DNA of 64,000 nucleotides from Mucilaginibacter robiniae (lineage in GTDB: Bacteria > Bacteroidota > Bacteroidia > Sphingobacteriales > Sphingobacteriaceae), in assembly GCF_012849215.1 (NCBI RefSeq), contig NZ_CP051682.1:1-64000 (forward strand), read 5' to 3'. Below, in pieces: positions 54,818-64,000 of the stretch. Each line of letters starts with the position of its first letter. The first letter of the stretch is position 1. Both the position numbers and the translations under genes were made by a program. The notes beneath the pieces are model-generated. The model was not told where the DNA came from and ran no database searches. It saw nothing but the letters and a program-made list of their open reading frames with translations.

Positions 54818-55483
54818 TTATACGATAGATAGTTGCTCCTGACTTGAACTTACAATTTCCTGTTCGGATAAGACTTTTATTAGCTTAGCCGGATTACCTG
54901 CCCAGACCTGATTATCAGGAATATCTTTAGTAACCAACGAACAAGCACCTACAACCGAGTTTTTACCAATAGTTACGCCTTTCAAAATAGTAGAATGAGC
55001 ACCAATAAAGGCGTTATCGCTAATAATTACAGGTTTTTTTATTCTATTAGCTAAATCAAGTGCAGGGCTTTTCCTGATTTCTGGTATTATAGAATGGAAG
55101 TCGGTATCATACACACACACACCTCCTCCTAATTTTACATCATTCCCAATAGTAATGCTTGAATGGCAGATTAATGCAGCCTGACTCATGCCCACATTAC
55201 TGCCGATAATTAGTTGCGCATTTTTGTCAACAAAGAATACACAAGGCTGTGGGCGACCTATAGGATTGGATGACAAAGTATTATTCATATCAAGTCCAGA
55301 CCCAATAACACATGTTCCACCTGTAGCAATAGATACATAAGGCAAACCTTCTGTTTTAAAGTTAGCATGCTGCACATTTTTAATGTAAAACAGAATCTTA
55401 CACAAGAGTTGATTTACAGCACCAGAACAGTATACATCTATTCTACGCAACACCTTAAATATAGTAACGATGATTTTTTGCAT
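54818..55483 (-). CDS. Left-handed beta-helix acyltransferase
   Basis: 221 aa. Hexapeptide repeats (LIIGSNVGMSQAALI, VTIGKNSVVGACSLV) and the NPAKLIKVL end indicate an O-acetyltransferase of the WcaF/CatB group. The N-terminal 60 residues are an extra helical part. It sits between two related polymerase-like genes and two bases before the second one. It probably acetylates a sugar of the repeat. Confidence 0.88.
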   Translation of the reverse strand: MQKIIVTIFKVLRRIDVYCSGAVNQLLCKILFYIKNVQHANFKTEGLPYVSIATGGTCVIGSGLDMNNTLSSNPIGRPQPCVFFVDKNAQLIIGSNVGMSQAALICHSSITIGNDVKLGGGVCVYDTDFHSIIPEIRKSPALDLANRIKKPVIISDNAFIGAHSTILKGVTIGKNSVVGACSLVTKDIPDNQVWAGNPAKLIKVLSEQEIVSSSQEQLSIV

Positions 55484-55575
55484 CTTTTATCATTTTAGTT
55501 TATAGAACTGCCTTGCAGGTTGCTTTTAAGCGTACTATCAAACTTTTATATACAAAGCTTAAGTATAAATTTATT

Positions 55576-56862
55576 TTATGCATTAAGCTGCATTTCTAAT
55601 TCTTCGAGCTCCTCTTTAATGTTTCGTTTACCGAATATTTCGCCAATCCAGTTTTTTACTTCTTCATCAGTCATGCTCCTGAACGATGTTGTTAAGCAGA
55701 TGCCCAACATAAACCACAAAAACACCGTTGTAATATTGAAAAAGTTACCATCTTCTACCCAGGCGTATCCCCAGCGGAAAGCCATAAAAAGACCCAACAT
55801 TTTTGAATAAATATTATTTGAATGGTTTATAGCCATGTATGAAGCTCTATTAAATACAAGTAGGTATAATGCCACGCCAACAATGCCTGTCCACATGAAA
55901 ACGTTAAGAATTGCAGCTTCATTCCACAAGCGTTCTTTACGACCGGTTATTTCTGCCAGATCGGCAAACCAAACTGTTTCGTTTCCACGCGCTGGACTTC
56001 TACCTATAATCCATGTATTGTATTTTTTGGCGGTCCCTAATACTTCCTCATACAAAAAGGTTCGCGTATCTGTAGTTAAGCTTTCATCTACTACTTCACC
56101 ATCTGCATTAACTTTTGATTTTGTATAATCACCACTTACATATTCGTTTATCTTGAATACATTAAAGGTATCAGTTACGGCTAGTGAAAACAGTATAATT
56201 GGAGTAACAATAAGTACTATTCTACAAACCTCCAGAATTTTTACAGGAACAATATTGCGAGTCCAGTAAACCAAAAGCAGTACAAACGGAACGCCAAATT
56301 TAATTACATTACTTCTGGCGGTTACATCAGCAAACATTACCCATATAGCAAAAAAAGTGATGATAATTTTTCCTTTAAACGGTATAACCGGTAAAAAAAA
56401 CAGCAGGAAAGTTACAGGAACCAAGAAAAAGCCATAGGCATCTTTTGAAATAGCGAACGACAGCAATAAAAACAATGGCAATCCGAACTTTAAGAAAAAC
56501 TTTATTATTGATTGCCATAAGGGCAAGCACGATGCTGAAAATGCGACTATCGGAACAAGTATTCCTAATGAAGCACTGGTGAAGCCTTTCCAATCCCAGT
56601 AAGTTTCAGCTACAAATAAGCCTCTGATGATACATATCACATTCCATAGCAAATACCATTTAACCACCCGCATATCATAGTTATTAATAGTGGTTTCCAG
56701 AATACTTTTAAAACGCCAAAACATCAAAAGCGTAATAAGTTGTATAATCCACCAAATGGTTATATTATGTAACGGAAGTGATGAGTAATCGACTATTGAA
56801 TTAACAGCTATTAATAATATGAAAAAAGGCGCAGTTTTAAAAAGTTGTCTTGTACTAATCAT
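55576..56862 (-). CDS. Polymerase-like multi-spanning membrane protein (Wzy candidate 1)
   Basis: 428 aa, about 10 membrane helices with a periplasmic loop near residues 225-290. Paralogue of the protein at 53490-54815: shared WNVICIIRGLFVAETYWDWK/WNAICIVRGMFVADNYWEWK, LTTDTRTFLYEEVL and RSPARGNET/RTPARGNES. Together they look like tandem copies separated by an acyltransferase gene. One may polymerise and the other ligate, or they may act on different repeats. Gap of 16 bases to the upstream GT4 gene; the polymerase call is by topology and context. Confidence 0.72.
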   Translation of the reverse strand: MISTRQLFKTAPFFILLIAVNSIVDYSSLPLHNITIWWIIQLITLLMFWRFKSILETTINNYDMRVVKWYLLWNVICIIRGLFVAETYWDWKGFTSASLGILVPIVAFSASCLPLWQSIIKFFLKFGLPLFLLLSFAISKDAYGFFLVPVTFLLFFLPVIPFKGKIIITFFAIWVMFADVTARSNVIKFGVPFVLLLVYWTRNIVPVKILEVCRIVLIVTPIILFSLAVTDTFNVFKINEYVSGDYTKSKVNADGEVVDESLTTDTRTFLYEEVLGTAKKYNTWIIGRSPARGNETVWFADLAEITGRKERLWNEAAILNVFMWTGIVGVALYLLVFNRASYMAINHSNNIYSKMLGLFMAFRWGYAWVEDGNFFNITTVFLWFMLGICLTTSFRSMTDEEVKNWIGEIFGKRNIKEELEELEMQLNA

Positions 56863-56878
56863 CCTCTAAGTTTCTCCT

Positions 56879-58162
56879 TTAAACCTGATTTGATACCTGC
56901 ATATAACTTGTATCAACCTTAGCTACATTGTTGTAAATCTCAACCATTCTGGTAGAGTTCGCCGTTTTATTATGGCGTTCCCAAGCCGCAATTCTACCAT
57001 TTTCTGAAAGTTTTTGAGTCAGTTCCAAATCAGAAAAAATATCGCATACATTTTTGGCTAGCATTTCAACTTCCTCAAAACGATACAACAATCCTGATTG
57101 ATGGTCCTCAATCATATCGGTCATGCCACCTACAATTGATGCTACACATGGAACACCTAATAGCTGAGCCTCTCCTATTGAATTAGGGCTGTTCTCGATA
57201 GAAGATGGGCAGACAAATACATTTGCCTTTAAAAACTGCTGACACATTTGCTGTTCAGAAAGCATACCCAGAAAAACCACATTGTCTTGAATTCCTAAAT
57301 CTTCAATTTGTGATTGAATGTATTTTCCGAATCCATTTATCTTCAGAAAACCTTTATTGGTAAAGTTATGCCCGGCTACATATACTTTGGTTTGAGGATA
57401 ATGGGCCAATATAAAAGGTAAAGCAGCAAGCATTTGTTGCAAACCTTTAATAGGATAGTGGGCCTGGCTTAAAAAGATGCTGTATTTTTTACAGTTCTGA
57501 TACCCCCACTTGTACTTATAGAATTCCTCACGGAGTGTTTCGTTGCAGAAGTGATACTTTATAGCTGAATTGAGAGCCCATGTATGCGCTTTATCCCAAG
57601 CTGTACGGCCTATAATATGCTTTACAGATTGAATCATCTGTTTTTCAAAGCTTCCCCTTTGCACCATTCTATTACGTTGAGTAATAATGGTATCGTTCCG
57701 TAAAATATCTCTAATCGTAATGTTTTTCAGCAATACTTTTTCGCTAATACCGCCATAGTAGTAACGCTCATAAACACTCACTAACCCCTGAATAGAAATT
57801 ATTACCTTCTCACTTCCGCAAGCATTTACATAAGCCAATCCATGCGGGTATTCTGTTCCGTGCACATGTGTTACATCAGGAGCAAAATCTTGATCTATTT
57901 GTTTCCAATAAGCTTCAAGCTTTGCATTGTACGATATAACATCACCAGCGCCTGGCAGCAGATAATAGGTAATTTCTCCTAATTTCAATACTTGCAACTC
58001 CTCGCCCGAGTAAAGAGACGCTACTGCTAATTGGATATTACTATTTGTAGCTAACAATGCTTTTGCACCGGCATACATCCAGCCTCCAATAACAGGCGTA
58101 GCTATATTCAGCGCTTTACAAGCGTCAGGAAATAACGTATTGGTAATCCAGAGAACGCGCAT
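56879..58162 (-). CDS. GT4 family glycosyltransferase
   Basis: 427 aa, GT-B fold. Donor half carries GMLSEQQMCQQFLKANVFVCPSS and SIENSPNSIGEAQLLGVPCVAS (E-rich donor site). Acceptor half begins with MRVLWITNTLFP. It transfers a sugar from a nucleotide donor to a growing lipid-linked chain. It is early in the operon, 61 bases after the flippase fusion gene and 16 before polymerase candidate 1. Confidence 0.9.
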   Translation of the reverse strand: MRVLWITNTLFPDACKALNIATPVIGGWMYAGAKALLATNSNIQLAVASLYSGEELQVLKLGEITYYLLPGAGDVISYNAKLEAYWKQIDQDFAPDVTHVHGTEYPHGLAYVNACGSEKVIISIQGLVSVYERYYYGGISEKVLLKNITIRDILRNDTIITQRNRMVQRGSFEKQMIQSVKHIIGRTAWDKAHTWALNSAIKYHFCNETLREEFYKYKWGYQNCKKYSIFLSQAHYPIKGLQQMLAALPFILAHYPQTKVYVAGHNFTNKGFLKINGFGKYIQSQIEDLGIQDNVVFLGMLSEQQMCQQFLKANVFVCPSSIENSPNSIGEAQLLGVPCVASIVGGMTDMIEDHQSGLLYRFEEVEMLAKNVCDIFSDLELTQKLSENGRIAAWERHNKTANSTRMVEIYNNVAKVDTSYMQVSNQV

Positions 58163-58223
58163 TAGCTTAGTTTTAACATTTATTTAATTGATTTAATTGA
58201 AGAAAGCACTACTGATTGATAAA

Positions 58224-60686
58224 CTACCAGTAACAAGCGCCTTCAACCTTTAATGCTCCTTCAGGCTTTTCTTTATTATCTGGTCTTACCCAATGCTCAT
58301 TAATTAAACGTGCATAATTGTAGGTATCATTATAATTAGCGGTTTCCCACCGTTTGCCTATAATGCCGAATAATAGTTGCAGGCTCCCTCCCATGTGAAA
58401 ACCTTTTTTACCCATTCTTTTTACGTGGGCAGCTAACGGGAACCCGTAGGCACCAGCACCTATTAAACAGATATCGTAATCTCGCTTATCTATTTCGGCT
58501 TTCATGTAATCCAAAGCTTCAAACCAATCATTAAAGCTGGTTGGTACACCGGCTATAGTTTGCACTGCCTTTATTGTTTCCAGTTCAAAATCAGGCAACA
58601 AATTATCTTCAAATAGAACTTCTCGCTTATTGTATTGTGATTTGATAGTTTCGGCAAAAGGATGAACAACCAGCACTTTTTTACCTTCTAAAGCTTTAGT
58701 CCAAGGAGTTTTTGAAAAGTATGGGTTCAATAACTCGAAGTTTACTTTTGTCGCTTGCTTTAGCTCATCTGTAAAATAGCTTTCTTGAGCCATCCAGCTA
58801 CCTAACACATCCACTTCAGGAATATCATGCAACATCAACTCGCAAAACTGCTCTATTTTCTCAGTTGTGGTAGGGAAGAAACCACTATACACCTGCATCT
58901 GGTTAATAATGTTGTTTTCCCACCACCAGGGTTGTGTTTTACCTTTGATAAAATTCACAAACTGGTTTTTATGATTTTTAACACCTATGTAATTACACAG
59001 ACATATCATTTCTGTGCTGCCAAAACGCGCAATCATACTTGGCTCATCAGAGGTTAACGCTTTATAAATTGCATCTGCAGCTACATCAGCATTCTGCTCG
59101 CATTCGGGTTTCTTTTTAGGTTGGGGCTTCAAGCCTTTTTCATACCCTTTTCTAATAACTTTTAACAAAATAATACCTAAACCGCTGGCTGCTTTCTGGA
59201 ATTCTAAACGTTCAGATCTGGCAAAACCAATGTACCAAAAGGCAATTAAAATAGATATAAAGCTAGTTGCAGCAACTGTTATAAGCCGCAATACACTTTC
59301 TGCCATGAAATAATGTGGCACCCATGCAATCGCTGCCGCTACACCAAATGCAAGCACGCAACGTACAATAACCTCACTAAAAAATTGCCAATATGATAAA
59401 TTGAAAGACTTATTTGAGAAATAAAGAATGTTTACGGAATAGATAATTGAATATACTATGAAAACGAGATACATAGCATAAGGCGGATAGCCTAAACTAT
59501 AAAGTAAGTACGTAACAACCAGCGGAAAGAATGTTAGAACAGAAGATACAATTTGAAATCTTCTGATATTACCTACAGCAGAAATGGAAGTTGACAACGT
59601 TAAGAAAAGCTGTTCAATCATATCTCTTACTAAAAGTAACTGACAAAATACAATAGTATAAGCAGGTACGTTTTTTAACCATAAATGTAAAACGTACGGC
59701 ATTTCTATCAATGCGGGTTGTATAAGTAAAATCAGGAGAAAAAATGATATTTTACTACCCAGCATGGCAGCTTTAACCATCAACTCTCTATCACCGGCTC
59801 CTTCACTTTTAGCCAACGTAGGATTGAGCGCTCTCAACATGGTAACCGAGAATGCTCCCAATTGTCCACTGACCTGATTAGCTATTCCCTGCGCGGCATT
59901 TAAAACAGTACCAAAAAAGATATTGATTACCATACCCTGACCATAAAAAGCAATCATGCTGGTAGAAGATCCCATCAGTGACCAGCCGGCAAAACTGGTC
60001 ATCTCCCGCATTAATTTACCATCATAATTATCACGTAAGTTAATCTTGCACTCTTGGTATTGCCGTTGGCAGTAAATTACCCGAATAATAAACAGCACGA
60101 TAGCAACAGTAGCCATCAGAAAACCATAAGCTATTAGTTTATCACCAGCTTGATGTGCAACAATAATGGCGATCACCATTTTCAATACCGATTCAACTAC
60201 ACCCAATATAGCAAACAACAACATGTTTTCGCGCGCGTTAATTGCTGCATCATACGGCACAGAAGATATGGTGAACATGGTACTAATAATCATAAACTGA
60301 TAAATCAGCTTAGCAGCTGCTACCCTTTCCGGTGCAATATTTAATACGCCTTTAAATAGTATATAGCCTGTAATTTCAAGTACTATAAAAATTATACCTG
60401 AAATAATTAAATGCAATAGCGTACTTACATTAAATATGTGCTTTAACTTATTCAGATCTCCTTTACCTTGGGTGAATGACATAAAGCGTTGAGTGGCCGA
60501 TGCCATAGAAGCATTCAGGAAACCCAGCATCAATATAATACCGCCAACTACGTTGAAAATACCAAAATCTCTGGCGCCTAAGGTGGCCAGTACTAATCGG
60601 GTAGTGTACAACGAAATAAATACGGTAATGGCCATGCGACCATAAAGAAATCCTGTATTTAACGCAATACGTTTTGCAGCTTGCAT
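58224..60686 (-). CDS. Wzx-like flippase fused to GT-D-type glycosyltransferase domain
   Basis: 820 aa. Residues about 1-505 are a MATE/MOP-superfamily polysaccharide flippase (12-14 membrane helices, RFMSFTQGKGD near 67-77, NPTLAKSEGAGD near 288-299). After a basic linker (about 506-535) residues 536-815 form a soluble domain like the GT-D (DUF1792) fold: IARFGSTEM with R554 and E559 replaces the usual DXE as SxE, followed by WWWENN and AGAYGFPLAAHVKRMGKKGFHMGG near the end. This would join lipid-linked repeat flipping and a sugar transfer in one chain. No frame break is seen. Flippases are almost always separate genes, so the fusion is unusual. The C-terminal domain call is by motif and moderate. 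Confidence 0.75.
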   Translation of the reverse strand: MQAAKRIALNTGFLYGRMAITVFISLYTTRLVLATLGARDFGIFNVVGGIILMLGFLNASMASATQRFMSFTQGKGDLNKLKHIFNVSTLLHLIISGIIFIVLEITGYILFKGVLNIAPERVAAAKLIYQFMIISTMFTISSVPYDAAINARENMLLFAILGVVESVLKMVIAIIVAHQAGDKLIAYGFLMATVAIVLFIIRVIYCQRQYQECKINLRDNYDGKLMREMTSFAGWSLMGSSTSMIAFYGQGMVINIFFGTVLNAAQGIANQVSGQLGAFSVTMLRALNPTLAKSEGAGDRELMVKAAMLGSKISFFLLILLIQPALIEMPYVLHLWLKNVPAYTIVFCQLLLVRDMIEQLFLTLSTSISAVGNIRRFQIVSSVLTFFPLVVTYLLYSLGYPPYAMYLVFIVYSIIYSVNILYFSNKSFNLSYWQFFSEVIVRCVLAFGVAAAIAWVPHYFMAESVLRLITVAATSFISILIAFWYIGFARSERLEFQKAASGLGIILLKVIRKGYEKGLKPQPKKKPECEQNADVAADAIYKALTSDEPSMIARFGSTEMICLCNYIGVKNHKNQFVNFIKGKTQPWWWENNIINQMQVYSGFFPTTTEKIEQFCELMLHDIPEVDVLGSWMAQESYFTDELKQATKVNFELLNPYFSKTPWTKALEGKKVLVVHPFAETIKSQYNKREVLFEDNLLPDFELETIKAVQTIAGVPTSFNDWFEALDYMKAEIDKRDYDICLIGAGAYGFPLAAHVKRMGKKGFHMGGSLQLLFGIIGKRWETANYNDTYNYARLINEHWVRPDNKEKPEGALKVEGACYW

Positions 60687-60738
60687 TTAAGTGAACCTTT
60701 AATTTTTGTTGAATTGGATCAGGAAATATGGTAGAATA

Positions 60739-60761
60739 AGCCTCTAATTAACTTAGAGGCT
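60739..60761 (-). terminator. Hairpin between wzc and flippase genes
   Basis: AGCCTCTAA and TTAGAGGCT form a 9-bp perfect stem with a five-base loop, just after the Wzc-like gene's stop. No strong T-run follows, so it may attenuate rather than stop transcription into the flippase gene. Confidence 0.5.
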
Positions 60762-60770
60762 CTGGTATTA

Positions 60771-63128
60771 TTAGAATCTGCTTGAGAAATCTGTAAAGAC
60801 AGAATTCTGTTTTCTACTCTTTTTATTGTCAGTATAATAGTTATTGTTATAACTGTAGCCATACCCATACTGAATTCTTTTAATACCATTGAAAATGATA
60901 TTGATATTTGACAGCTGCTTTTGTTGGATTATATCTTGGATAAAGTCAAGCTCTTCAATTTTAGTGTAACCCTGGCGAATAACGTACAAGATAATATCTG
61001 CATAGCTAAACATCACCATAGCATCTGGAACTAAGTGAGCAGCCGGGCTATCTAAAATAACACAGTCATACATACCACGCAGTGTTTCAATCAGGCTCCT
61101 TAACTCATCCTTTTCTAATAGCTCTGATGGATTGTCAACGATTTTTCCGCAACTTATAACATGCAGGTTTGGTACTATACCCGAATCACGTATAATCTGA
61201 TTTAATCTGGCGTCACCATTCAAATAGTCGCTTATACCGGCATGTTCGCTTTCTAAATTAAACAGTTTAGAAATCTGAGGTTTCCGCATATCCATTTCCA
61301 GCACTACAGTCTTTTTACCTGAATAGGCCAAAGCCACGCTCAAATGCCTGCCGATAAAGCTTTTGCCTTCACCCGATATGCTAGATGTTAGCAAAGTAAC
61401 ACTACCTGGCTTATTGCCTAAATTATAGTTTAGGTTAATACGTAAAGCTTTAAACTGCTCACTCAAAGCATTAGTACCTGCCTTAGTTATAATTAATTCA
61501 TTATCTGGCTCTTCATACTGTAACTGACCAATAATAGGCAAGTTTAATGCATCTTTAATTTCTTGCACATCAGTAATAGTATCATTTAAACTATTGCGGG
61601 TATAAATAAGTCCGGCGGGTAAAAGAATACCTAATAAAAATGCTACACCAAGTGTAATAGGAGCTGTAGGACGTTTAACTGCTTCTATGTAAGCATTATC
61701 TACCACATGATCATCAGCTAACTCTGAAGCATATTTTACAGAAAGTTCTTCTCTTTTTTGAAGTAGATAAGTGTATAAGTTTTCAATTATACTTTTCTGC
61801 CGGGTTTTGCTACCATACTGGCGTTCTGCAGTAGGAATATCTTTGATAGAAGATTCAAAACCAGAATTGTAGCTTTTAAGATTTTCTTGTGTACTAACTA
61901 AAGACTGTTTAAGCGTTTTAACATTTTCTTTGATGGCTGATTTTGTTATAGTAATCTGACGATTAATCGGCTCGAAATCAGGGTTAGTTTCCGGAGTGGT
62001 TGCCAGCAAACGTTCACGTTGCAACTGCAAATCCGACAATCTTCCAATTAAATTGGTTAAAGTTGGGTCTGTGACCCCTAAAACAGCAGTGGTTTTATCC
62101 AACCCTTGAGGCGAATTGATTTTACGCTCAATATTTTCTAATACATTCAGCTGAATATTCACATCATTCAGGCGATTAGTGTTGGATTGCATGTTCTCCA
62201 AACTAATTTTGGAATCAGAAGTCAGATCTGTTAAACCTCTGCTGCTTTTAAAACCTTCTATACCCTGCTCTGCGCTGTTAAGCTGACGAGACAAGGAAGC
62301 AACTCTTTGATCAAGAAACTTGATTGTGTTTTCTGTCTCCTTGTTTCTAGCTATAGTACCTAGTTGTTTATAATTAGTTAGTAATTGGTTCAGAATATCT
62401 TTACCTCTTTCGGCTACATTATCATTGATGGCGAGTACAATAGTACTAGTTAGCTTGTTAGGTAAACTTACGTCAATGGCTTTTTGGTATCCGGCAGCTA
62501 CCCCGTCAGGATCGGCAACAGAAATTTTAATAAGGGAACCGGAATATTTCAACACATCTTTTGTAGGCTCCAGTTTCCAGTCACCAAAGCTATTGGTGTA
62601 AGTGTTGTTAAAAGATAGTTCCTGCTGACCTCCTGAAGGAGTCTTGATGTAAAACGAGCTTTTATCTTTAACGATGATATTAATATCCGGATTTTTGTAA
62701 TTTCTGGTTGCTGAAAGCAAGATTAATTTAACAGGACTAGCTTTGTAAAGATCTGTTGAGTTAAGTTTAGTTTTCTTTTGATAAGAAATCCATAATTCTA
62801 AGTCTTCCACCACTTTTTTGATAAGCTGGTTAGATTTTAATACCTCAACTTCGTTCTCAACACTCTTGTTAGAATTAATCAGGTCAATTTCCTGCAATGC
62901 CGTTTTTTGATCAGGTGTTTTTTTATCGTTATTAATTATTAACGACGCCTTTATTTGGTACACAGGCTTTGTTAGTTTTAAATAAGCAAAACCTGCTGCT
63001 AATGCAACTACAATACCGATTAGGAAAAGAGGCCAATGAAACAAATATTTTGATACAATTCTTTTGACATCAATTGTGGGGCCGTTGCTTTGAATAAGCG
63101 CTTTGATTTGAGCTGAATTATTAGCCAT
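60771..63128 (-). CDS. Polysaccharide biosynthesis tyrosine autokinase (Wzc-like)
   Basis: 785 aa. N-terminal Wzz domain (about 20-120) with a first membrane helix (about 33-52), a long periplasmic coiled-coil part (about 240-480), a second membrane helix (about 495-515) and a cytosolic BY-kinase domain with Walker A SSISGEGKS (about 577-585) and Walker A' EMDMRKP. The C-terminus is tyrosine-rich (YGYGYSYNNNYY), the usual autophosphorylation cluster. It regulates polymer length and export with the Wza-like lipoprotein. It is 5 bases after that gene. Confidence 0.95.
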   Translation of the reverse strand: MANNSAQIKALIQSNGPTIDVKRIVSKYLFHWPLFLIGIVVALAAGFAYLKLTKPVYQIKASLIINNDKKTPDQKTALQEIDLINSNKSVENEVEVLKSNQLIKKVVEDLELWISYQKKTKLNSTDLYKASPVKLILLSATRNYKNPDINIIVKDKSSFYIKTPSGGQQELSFNNTYTNSFGDWKLEPTKDVLKYSGSLIKISVADPDGVAAGYQKAIDVSLPNKLTSTIVLAINDNVAERGKDILNQLLTNYKQLGTIARNKETENTIKFLDQRVASLSRQLNSAEQGIEGFKSSRGLTDLTSDSKISLENMQSNTNRLNDVNIQLNVLENIERKINSPQGLDKTTAVLGVTDPTLTNLIGRLSDLQLQRERLLATTPETNPDFEPINRQITITKSAIKENVKTLKQSLVSTQENLKSYNSGFESSIKDIPTAERQYGSKTRQKSIIENLYTYLLQKREELSVKYASELADDHVVDNAYIEAVKRPTAPITLGVAFLLGILLPAGLIYTRNSLNDTITDVQEIKDALNLPIIGQLQYEEPDNELIITKAGTNALSEQFKALRINLNYNLGNKPGSVTLLTSSISGEGKSFIGRHLSVALAYSGKKTVVLEMDMRKPQISKLFNLESEHAGISDYLNGDARLNQIIRDSGIVPNLHVISCGKIVDNPSELLEKDELRSLIETLRGMYDCVILDSPAAHLVPDAMVMFSYADIILYVIRQGYTKIEELDFIQDIIQQKQLSNINIIFNGIKRIQYGYGYSYNNNYYTDNKKSRKQNSVFTDFSSRF

Positions 63129-63133
63129 TATGG

Positions 63134-63901
63134 TTAACGGTATAAATTTGAAAGAACGATTGCTATAATAGACAGACCAGAAAGTACCAGAGTTGCTATA
63201 CGGTAACCACGATCAACAGTGGCATATTTTGTACGGTCAGGCTGTACGTATATCTCGTCGTTATTTTTTAAATAGTAGTATGGTGAATCAAAAATCTTTT
63301 TAGAAGTAAGATCAATGTTAATGTACTTACGTTCGCCATTCTCTTCTCTAATCAGAATGATATTTTTACGCTTAGCGGTAATATTTAAATCGCCGGCCAT
63401 AGTAAGCGCCTGCGTAATAGTTGTCCTTTCGTTTTGTAAACTATATACGTTAGGGCGCAACACATCACCAAAAACACTTACATTCATATTGATGATACGA
63501 ACATTTACTACAGGATCTTTATAATAGGTGAGCAAAGTATCTCTTAATTTTGCTCGTAATTGAGATGTGGTTAACCCACTTACTTTCATTACGCCTACTA
63601 GCGGTAAGCTAATCATCCCCTGGTCATCAACCAAGTATCCTTTGTTAAGATAATCTTCCGGATTAGATGAACTAGCAACCGAAGGAAAATTAAATATAGC
63701 TGATGATTCAGGATTTCTGCTGCTCACAATGATGCTTAAAATATCTGCAGGCTTTATAGCAACAGGAGAATAATTATTAACTTTCTCTTGTGATGGTCGT
63801 GAACTATCTAAATCTTGGAAGTAAGGTATTTCTTTGTAAGATCCACACGAACTAAAAAGAAACATTACTAGAATACTAAAGAAAATACTTGTTTTATTCA
63901 T
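63134..63901 (-). CDS. Polysaccharide export lipoprotein (Wza-like)
   Basis: 255 aa. Lipobox LFSSC with lipid-bearing C19. The polysaccharide export (poly-export) domain is at about 45-140 (VAIKPADILSIIVSSRNPE) and a SLBB domain follows (about 140-220, VSVFGDVLRPNVYSL). A C-terminal hydrophobic stretch (about 235-252, IATLVLSGLSIIAIVLSN) is a membrane helix. It forms the outer-membrane export channel with the Wzc-like protein. It is the first gene of the leftward locus, so the promoter should lie within the last 99 bases of the window; no clear TAnnTTTG was found there. Confidence 0.93.
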   Translation of the reverse strand: MNKTSIFFSILVMFLFSSCGSYKEIPYFQDLDSSRPSQEKVNNYSPVAIKPADILSIIVSSRNPESSAIFNFPSVASSSNPEDYLNKGYLVDDQGMISLPLVGVMKVSGLTTSQLRAKLRDTLLTYYKDPVVNVRIINMNVSVFGDVLRPNVYSLQNERTTITQALTMAGDLNITAKRKNIILIREENGERKYINIDLTSKKIFDSPYYYLKNNDEIYVQPDRTKYATVDRGYRIATLVLSGLSIIAIVLSNLYR

Positions 63902-64000
63902 GAGTTAGAGTATTATATATATGACTTTGATTATACTTAAGGATTACTATTGTTTAAGCAACATTTATCTGTTTTTTACTTGGATTTATTCATCTATAAA

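Overview
The window looks like chromosomal DNA from a member of the Bacteroidota, most likely the Sphingobacteriaceae (Mucilaginibacter/Pedobacter-like). The reasons are a fused SecDF, a Bacteroidetes-type tyrosine integrase, GH31 and GH43 secreted glycosidases, lipoboxes of the family type, few clear Shine-Dalgarno sequences, and several TAnnTTTG promoter -7 elements just upstream of housekeeping genes. The genus is inference from protein style; no database search was possible.

Positions 1-4037 are an accessory block: an AT-rich region, a coupled DUF262/HEPN gene pair, a tyrosine recombinase related to IntDOT, and tRNA-Ser(GCT), whose 3' end faces the integrase. This is the usual layout of an integrative element in a tRNA gene. 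The left end is not visible.

Positions 4122-28618 are mostly core: a PgpH-like HD phosphohydrolase, a POT peptide transporter, polyprenyl-phosphate mannosyltransferase, DHFR, SecDF, NDH-2, class II aldolase, AccD, a cysteine desulfurase, GlmM, a PAP2/ZIP/DUF4126 group, GH43, a response regulator, a DEAD-box helicase, a HipA-like kinase with a DUF3037 partner, and a MOSC protein. Positions 28619-37862 hold a small lipoprotein, a PA14-containing GH31 enzyme, an aminotransferase next to an unusual FAD-monooxygenase/DsbA fusion, and a PAS histidine kinase coupled to a response regulator.

Positions 38410-63901 are a long leftward exopolysaccharide locus. It begins with Wza-like export lipoprotein and Wzc-like tyrosine autokinase, then a flippase fused to a GT-D-type glycosyltransferase domain. 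Next come two closely related polymerase-like membrane proteins around a left-handed beta-helix acyltransferase, several GT2/GT4 enzymes, a second LbH acyltransferase, a fucosyltransferase-like enzyme, two paralogous parallel beta-helix proteins, an aldo/keto reductase, a GMC oxidoreductase broken by a one-base frameshift, and an OafA-type acyltransferase. Together these could build, polymerise, decorate and export a polysaccharide. The distal half has long AT-rich spacers and looks mosaic.

The best candidates for new biology are the DUF262/HEPN pair beside the integrase, the Wzx/GT-D fusion, the FAD-monooxygenase/DsbA/winged-helix-like fusion, the twin polymerases, and the HipA/DUF3037 pair.
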